Shown: in pieces, positions 5,770 through 9,252 of the stretch
Numbering within the stretch: the first letter of the stretch is position 1
How the letters are laid out: each line of letters opens with the position of its first letter
Origin: Actinomycetota bacterium
Lineage (GTDB): Bacteria; Actinomycetota; Actinomycetes; Streptosporangiales; Streptosporangiaceae
Length of the DNA: 9,252 nt
Assembly (NCBI GenBank): GCA_003168295.1
Contig: PMST01000327.1
Location: 22,001 to 31,252 of the forward strand
Direction: 5' to 3'
The notes under the pieces: model-generated
The model's database searches: none
Seen by the model: the letters and a program-made list of their open reading frames with translations, nothing else
What the model was told of the DNA's origin: nothing
Program-made: the position numbers and the translations under genes

Positions 5770-6354
5770 ATGGCGCTGACCAGCACCGATAAAGCCGCAC
5801 CGGGCAGCAAAGCCGACCGGGCGGTGCCAGCAGGAACATGTCCGGACAGCCTCGTGCAGGCGGTTCGCGCCGAAGTCCGCCGCGGGCTTGACTGGCAGCA
5901 GACCGCCGATCGCGTGGTCAGCGTCCTGCGAGCCGGCCTGCCCGACCCGGCCGTCCTCCTTCCCTCGTCGCTGCGGCGCGGGGATCCGGCCTGCTATCAG
6001 AGCCACCTGCTTTACGCCGAGCCGGACGGCTCGTTCTCGGTCTCCGCCATGGTCTGGCTGCCCGGCCAGCAGACCGTGATTCATGACCATGTGGCCTGGT
6101 GCGTGACTGGCGTGCTGCAGGGACGCGAGTACGAGGAGATCTTCGCGCTGACCGACGACGGACGCGCCCTCAATCTCGCCGCCCGGAATGTCAACCCGGC
6201 CGGGACCGTGTCCGGCTTCGCGCCGCCCGGTGACATCCACCGGGTCCGTAACACCGGTGACGACGTGGCCATCTCCATGCACGTATACGGCGCGGACATC
6301 TCCCGCCTAGGCAATAGCATCCGCCGCGAATACCCCCTCCCCACCCATCCCTAA
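5770..6354 (+). CDS. Cysteine dioxygenase-family thiol dioxygenase (cupin)
   Basis: A 194-residue cupin of the cysteine dioxygenase family, which uses non-haem Fe(II) and O2 to oxidise a thiol such as cysteine or 3-mercaptopropionate to its sulfinate. Cupin motif 1 is PGQQTVIHDHVAWCVTGVLQGREYEE (98-123), giving iron ligands H105 and H107. Motif 2, PPGDIHRVRN (152-161), supplies H157. S169-H171-Y173 matches the Ser153-His155-Tyr157 triad of rat CDO. C111 sits near the position of the rat Cys93 that crosslinks to that tyrosine, but is shifted by one residue. The position of the rat substrate-binding Arg60 appears to be S78 (YQSHLL, 76-81), so the substrate is uncertain. The first 20 or so residues look disordered. 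It stands alone, with its own promoter region upstream and a hairpin downstream. A role in cysteine or sulfur-compound breakdown is likely. Confidence 0.85.
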   Translation: MALTSTDKAAPGSKADRAVPAGTCPDSLVQAVRAEVRRGLDWQQTADRVVSVLRAGLPDPAVLLPSSLRRGDPACYQSHLLYAEPDGSFSVSAMVWLPGQQTVIHDHVAWCVTGVLQGREYEEIFALTDDGRALNLAARNVNPAGTVSGFAPPGDIHRVRNTGDDVAISMHVYGADISRLGNSIRREYPLPTHP

Positions 6355-6378
6355 CGCGGCCGGACCGCGCCTCATTAG

Positions 6379-6424
6379 ATCGTGGATCGTCACCTCCCCA
6401 ATACGAGAGGTAACGATCCACGAT
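6379..6424 (+). terminator. Long near-perfect stem-loop after the dioxygenase gene
   Basis: The arms ATCGTGGATCGT (6379-6390) and ACGATCCACGAT (6413-6424) pair perfectly. After one C-A mismatch the inner arms ACCTC (6392-6396) and GAGGT (6407-6411) pair too, leaving a 10-nt loop. The 17-bp stem starts 24 nt past the stop codon. The T-run after it is poor (GATTTG), so termination would depend on stem strength. A protein-binding dyad or remnant mobile end is possible but has no support. Confidence 0.6.
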
Positions 6425-6585
6425 GATTTGCCGACCCTTGCTTCTGTGGGAAGCGAGGCTGGCGGGGACTAACGAGGCGGCACCTGGCCGGTCGAGACCG
6501 GCCCACCTGTCTACCCCGCTGGGGCTGGTATCGGGCTGGGGCTGGCACCACGGCCCGTTCGGCAGAAAGAACTTGGGTTCCGGAC
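6425..6585 (+). other. Gene-free segment with several potential RNA hairpins
   Basis: No convincing gene lies between the dioxygenase stop (6354) and the PadR start (6670). After the terminator this part holds three potential stems: CCTTGCTTC/GAAGCGAGG (6436-6444 with 6450-6458, 5-nt loop), a GC-rich palindrome GGCCGGTC-GA-GACCGGCC (6486-6503), and CCCC/GGGG (6514-6524). TGCCGA (6429-6434) and TCGGCA (6559-6564) could close all of them into one multi-branched fold. The 11-mer GCTGGGGCTGG is repeated at 6518 and 6535. It matches no riboswitch class I recognise. Confidence 0.35.
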
Positions 6586-6614
6586 TTGCAGGAATATTCT
6601 CGTCGATATATCGT
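6586..6614 (+). promoter_or_regulatory. Candidate promoter of the PadR-ABC operon
   Basis: TTGCAG (6586-6591), a 17-nt spacer and TATCGT (6609-6614) form a plausible sigma-70-type promoter. The -10 falls inside two overlapping palindromes, which would let a bound repressor block it. Transcription would start near 6621, giving a leader of about 50 nt that includes AAAGGAG (6656-6662), 7 nt before the PadR ATG. Confidence 0.4.
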
Positions 6615-6644
6615 TAGCCTAACGAGATGGATCGAGAAGCGATC
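6604..6644 (+). promoter_or_regulatory. Operator-like palindromes upstream of the PadR gene
   Basis: Three dyads occur in 41 nt: CGATATATCG (6604-6613, perfect), TCGTTAGCCTAACGA (6611-6625, perfect arms around a central C) and GATCG-N5-CGATC (6630-6644). The first two overlap each other and the predicted -10 element. PadR-family proteins commonly repress their own promoters through such dyads, so this is the expected site for self-control. Which dyad is bound cannot be told from sequence. Confidence 0.55.
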
Positions 6645-6669
6645 TAGAACCATACAAAGGAGTATCAAA

Positions 6670-7338
6670 ATGCATAGCGAAGCATGGGGAGACCCACAGG
6701 ATCCGCGGGAGCACCGCGGTGGCCACCGGGGACACGGGCGGGAGCGCGGTCGCCGTGGCGGCCCGTTCGGTGGCGGCCCGGGCGGTCCGTTCGAGTTCGG
6801 GATGCGCGGAGGGCCGTTCGGGCCGCCGCGGTTCGGCGGCCGTGGGCCGCGCGTCCGGCGCGGTGACGTGCGGGCCGCGATCCTGGACCTGCTGGCCGAG
6901 GGCCAGCCGTGGAACGGCTACCAGATCATCCAGGAGATCGGCGCGCGCACCGAGGGCGTCTGGCGGCCGAGTGCGGGGTCGGTGTACCCGGCGCTGCAGC
7001 AGCTCGAGGACGAGGCCCTGATCAAGACGCAACGGCAGGAGGCCGGCGAAGACCGGCGCCGGATGTACACGCTGACCGAGGAAGGCCAGGCGTACGTCAC
7101 CGAGCACGCTGACGAGCTCAGGGCGTCCTGGGATGCCGTGACCGGCAGCGTCGGCGACGCCGAGGTCCAGCTGCGAAGCATCATCGGCCAGGTCATGGTG
7201 GCCGTCTCGCAGGTGTCGCAGGCAGGCTCGGCGGCCCAGGTCGCCCAGGCCGGCAAGATCCTGGCCGACACCCGCCGGGCGCTGTACCGTATCCTCGCCT
7301 CAGACGGCGAGGAAGCGGGGGAGGACACACAAGGGTGA
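6670..7338 (+). CDS. PadR-family transcriptional repressor with Gly/Arg-rich N-terminus
   Basis: A 222-residue PadR-family regulator. The winged helix-turn-helix spans about 63-145 (RRGDVRAAILDLLAEG, NGYQIIQEI, GSVYPALQQLEDEALI at 103-118, RRRMYTLTEEG). It is followed by a helical C-terminal dimerisation region to about 210. Residues 14-62 form an unusual His/Arg/Gly-rich lead with repeated GGPFG motifs, probably disordered. PadR proteins typically repress nearby transporter genes until a small ligand binds. The start at 6670 is favoured over an in-frame ATG at 6586 because AAAGGAG lies 7 nt upstream and the earlier start would translate through the operator. Its stop overlaps the next start by 4 nt (GTGA, 7335-7338), so it should be co-translated with the ABC genes it probably controls. 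Confidence 0.9.
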   Translation: MHSEAWGDPQDPREHRGGHRGHGRERGRRGGPFGGGPGGPFEFGMRGGPFGPPRFGGRGPRVRRGDVRAAILDLLAEGQPWNGYQIIQEIGARTEGVWRPSAGSVYPALQQLEDEALIKTQRQEAGEDRRRMYTLTEEGQAYVTEHADELRASWDAVTGSVGDAEVQLRSIIGQVMVAVSQVSQAGSAAQVAQAGKILADTRRALYRILASDGEEAGEDTQG

Positions 7339-8312
7339 CTCCGGCGATCTCGGTCAGCCAGCTGACCAAGAAGTACGGCGAGATCGATGCCGTCCGCGGC
7401 ATCGATTTCGAGGTCGCCGCCGGCGAGACGTTCGGCTTCCTGGGGCCGAACGGCGCTGGCAAGTCCACCACCATCAAGATTCTGTGCACCCTGGCGGACC
7501 CCACCTCGGGGACCGCCAGGGTGGCGGGCCACGACGTCGTCCGGGAGCGGGACACCGTACGCCGCAACATCGGCCTGGTCTTCCAGGACACCACGCTGGA
7601 CAGTTACCTGACGGGGGAGCAGAACCTGCGCTTTCACGCCGATTTGTACGGGGTGCCCAAGGCAGCGTTCGCGCCGCGGCTGCGCCAGGTGCTCGAAATG
7701 GTCGGGCTGTGGGACCGGCGGGGCGGCGTGGTCGCCACCTACTCAGGCGGCATGAAGCGCCGCCTGGAGATCGCCCGCGGCCTGCTGCACGCACCGCGGG
7801 TGCTGTTTCTCGACGAGCCGACGGTGGGGCTTGACCCGCAGACCCGGGTTTCGATCTGGGAGTACGTCAACGACCTGAAGAAGCGCGAGGACATCACGAT
7901 CTTCCTCACCACGCACTACATGGACGAGGCGGAGCACTGCGACCGGATCGCGATCATCGACCACGGGAAGATCGTGGCGATCGATACCCCGGAAGCGCTG
8001 AAGGCTTCCATCGGCAAGGACCGGGTGCAGATCAGCACGGCGGACGATCAGGAAGCTATCCGCTCGCTGGCCGAGGTGTTCGGTATCGAGGCGGCGATGC
8101 ACGAGGGGCTGGTGACGTTCTCGGTGGAGTCGGGCGAGCACTTCGTGCCCCGGCTGTTCGCCGACATGCCGATCGGCATCCAGTCGGTGAGCGTGTCGCG
8201 GCCGTCGCTCGACGATGTGTTCATGTCCTACACGGGTAAGACCATCCGTGATGCCGAGGCGACCGTCGGTGACCGTAACCGGATGATCGCGACGCGGTTC
8301 GGCCGGAGGTAG
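7335..8312 (+). CDS. DrrA-type ABC transporter ATP-binding protein
   Basis: A 325-residue ATPase of the DrrA (daunorubicin-resistance) type, which powers export of drugs or other amphiphiles through an ABC-2 permease. All parts of the nucleotide site are present: Walker A GPNGAGKST (37-45), Q-loop Q84, signature YSGGMKRRLE (136-145), Walker B VLFLDEP (156-162), D-loop GLD (165-167) and switch H194. The C-terminal accessory domain (about 220-300) ends in SVSRPSLDDVFMSYTGK, typical of the group. The start is GTG at 7335 inside the PadR stop, with GGGGGAGGA at 7317-7324 as ribosome site or translation by re-initiation. The permease follows 2 nt after its stop. The substrate is unknown. Confidence 0.93.
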   Translation: MTPAISVSQLTKKYGEIDAVRGIDFEVAAGETFGFLGPNGAGKSTTIKILCTLADPTSGTARVAGHDVVRERDTVRRNIGLVFQDTTLDSYLTGEQNLRFHADLYGVPKAAFAPRLRQVLEMVGLWDRRGGVVATYSGGMKRRLEIARGLLHAPRVLFLDEPTVGLDPQTRVSIWEYVNDLKKREDITIFLTTHYMDEAEHCDRIAIIDHGKIVAIDTPEALKASIGKDRVQISTADDQEAIRSLAEVFGIEAAMHEGLVTFSVESGEHFVPRLFADMPIGIQSVSVSRPSLDDVFMSYTGKTIRDAEATVGDRNRMIATRFGRR

Positions 8313-8314
8313 CC

Positions 8315-9252
8315 ATGGCGACCAAAGACATCCCCGCCAAAGACATTCCCGCCGAAGACACTTCGGCCCAGGACGCGCTCGAGGCGCAGGAGCGGGATCT
8401 TACCGAGCTCATCCGGGTCGCAGTCCCCGAGCGGAGCATCCGCGCCGACCTGCGCGCGGTCAGCATTGTCTGGCGGCGTGAGCTGATCAGGTTCCGCACC
8501 GACCGGCTGCGGGCGGTCACGTCGCTGGTGCAGCCGTTCCTGTTCCTGTTCGTGCTCGGCAACGGGCTGGGCCGGCTCGCCTCCCATGGTCTGCCCGCCG
8601 GAGTGGACTTCGAGACGTTCATCTACCCAGGCGTGCTCGCGATGTCGGTGCTGTTCACGTCGATCTTCTCGGCCGCGTCGATCGTGTGGGACCGCGAGTT
8701 CGGGTTCCTGCGCGAGATGCTGGTCGCGCCGGTGCGCCGGTGGGCGATCGTGGTCGGCAAGTGCCTGGGCGGCGCCACGGTCGCCACGTTCCAGGGGATC
8801 ATCTTCCTGGCTCTGGCCGGTGTGGCCCACGTGCCGTATTCGCCGACCCTGCTGCTCACCCTGGTGGGGGAGCTGCTGCTGCTGGCCTTCACGCTCACCG
8901 CGTTCGGCGTGATGATGGCGGCCAGGATCAAGCAGATCCAGGCGTTCATGGCGCTTACCCAGTTGCTCGTGCTGCCGTTGTTCTTCCTGTCCGGCGCCCT
9001 GTACCCGCTGAACGGGCTGCCCGCCTGGCTCACGGTGCTGACCCGCATCGATCCGCTCACGTACATTGTCGATCCGATGCGGCACGCGGTGTTCGCTCAC
9101 CTGTCGGTCAGCCCGCTGGCTCTGAAGGCACTTAGCCCCGGCGTTACCTGGGACGGCTGGCTGGTTCCCATCGGCCTATCCGTGGCCATGGTCGCCGTGA
9201 TCGGCGTGGTGATGCTAGCTATAGCCATAGCCGAGTTCCGCAAGACCGAATA
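8315..9252 (+). CDS. ABC-2 type (DrrB-like) membrane permease, stop codon cut by window edge
   Basis: The frame from ATG 8315 runs without a stop for 312 codons to the right edge, ending ...AEFRKTE plus the bases TA. ABC-2 permeases often end this way, so the protein is probably complete and only the last base of the stop is missing. GGAGGT (8305-8310) lies 4 nt upstream and overlaps the end of the ATPase gene. About 65 cytoplasmic residues precede six predicted membrane segments (about 67-86, 104-124, 145-170, 178-202, 212-236 and 284-307). The ABC-2 landmarks DREFGFLREMLVAPVRR (126-142) and FFLSGALYPLNGLPAWL (223-239) are present. It pairs with the preceding ATPase to form an exporter. The N-terminus has an unusual KDIPA-type repeat. 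Confidence 0.92.
   Translation, partial: MATKDIPAKDIPAEDTSAQDALEAQERDLTELIRVAVPERSIRADLRAVSIVWRRELIRFRTDRLRAVTSLVQPFLFLFVLGNGLGRLASHGLPAGVDFETFIYPGVLAMSVLFTSIFSAASIVWDREFGFLREMLVAPVRRWAIVVGKCLGGATVATFQGIIFLALAGVAHVPYSPTLLLTLVGELLLLAFTLTAFGVMMAARIKQIQAFMALTQLLVLPLFFLSGALYPLNGLPAWLTVLTRIDPLTYIVDPMRHAVFAHLSVSPLALKALSPGVTWDGWLVPIGLSVAMVAVIGVVMLAIAIAEFRKTE
8324..8368 (+). repeat. 15-bp tandem repeat at the 5' end of the permease gene
   Basis: Three 15-bp units begin at 8324, 8339 and 8354: AAAGACATCCCCGCC, then one with a single change, then a diverged copy. They encode KDIPA, KDIPA and EDTSA at residues 4-18, in the cytoplasmic tail. Unit length keeps the reading frame, so copy number could vary without harm. 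Confidence 0.8.

Noticed and set aside
5366..6354. Hydrogenase-linked gene cluster, suggested by the DUF5947-like motif
   Set aside because: No hydrogenase subunit, maturation factor or other DUF5947 partner is present in the window.
6423..6617. 64-codon + strand ORF between the dioxygenase and PadR genes
   Set aside because: It starts inside the stem-loop, has no Shine-Dalgarno, no recognisable motif, and runs through the operator and promoter.
6586..6669. 28-residue N-terminal extension of the PadR protein
   Set aside because: The extension crosses the palindromes and predicted -10; the 6670 ATG has AAAGGAG 7 nt upstream.
8228..9100. Minus-strand open frame of 290 codons opposite the ABC genes
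   Set aside because: It mirrors the ATPase end and the permease, is rich in Gln/His/Arg/Glu, and shows no recognisable fold or ribosome site.
1..9252. TTA codons that would imply bldA-type control
   Set aside because: I checked the TTA trinucleotides I could find and all were out of frame or intergenic.
1..9252. CRISPR array, insertion sequence, integrase, tRNA or toxin-antitoxin pair
   Set aside because: Neither spaced repeats of the right size, transposase motifs, cloverleaf elements nor paired small genes were found. The repeats seen are in-frame minisatellites.

Overview
The window comes from a high-GC actinomycete. The codons are strongly GC-biased at the third position, and positions 1-5219 carry a gene order found in mycobacteria and other Actinomycetota: end of pafC, then tatA, tatC, and a Ski2-like helicase (helY). 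In Mycobacterium tuberculosis the same run is Rv2095c-Rv2092c. The genus cannot be fixed from the sequence. All supported genes lie on the + strand.

Core block (1-5219): the 3' two-thirds of pafC, a WYL-domain partner in the PafBC DNA-damage activator; tatA and tatC, two parts of the twin-arginine protein export machine; and helY, a 985-residue DExH helicase with two lineage-type low-complexity additions. tatA and helY each have a TAnnnT -10 element very near a start codon. For helY this predicts a leaderless mRNA. For tatA it predicts either a short leader or a leaderless 14-codon upstream ORF that overlaps the tatA start.

Accessory stretch (5220-6669): three consecutive hairpins after helY; a 62-residue zinc-ribbon-like miniprotein; an AT-rich cluster of short palindromes and direct repeats; a cysteine-dioxygenase-family thiol dioxygenase with an intact three-His iron site; a 46-nt stem-loop that probably ends its transcript; and about 245 nt of gene-free DNA that can fold into several hairpins and ends in dyad symmetries.

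Efflux operon (6670-9252): a PadR-family repressor, a DrrA-type ABC ATPase overlapping it by 4 nt, and an ABC-2 permease 2 nt further on. The palindromes just upstream of the PadR gene overlap its predicted promoter, which fits a self-repressed, inducible drug-export operon. The permease reads to the last full codon of the window; only the third base of its probable stop codon is missing.

No tRNA, rRNA, CRISPR array, insertion sequence or integrase is visible. I found no clearly new multi-gene system. The best candidates for follow-up are the standalone zinc-ribbon miniprotein with its hairpin-rich leader, the substrate-pocket difference in the thiol dioxygenase, and the structured and operator-bearing DNA upstream of the PadR gene.
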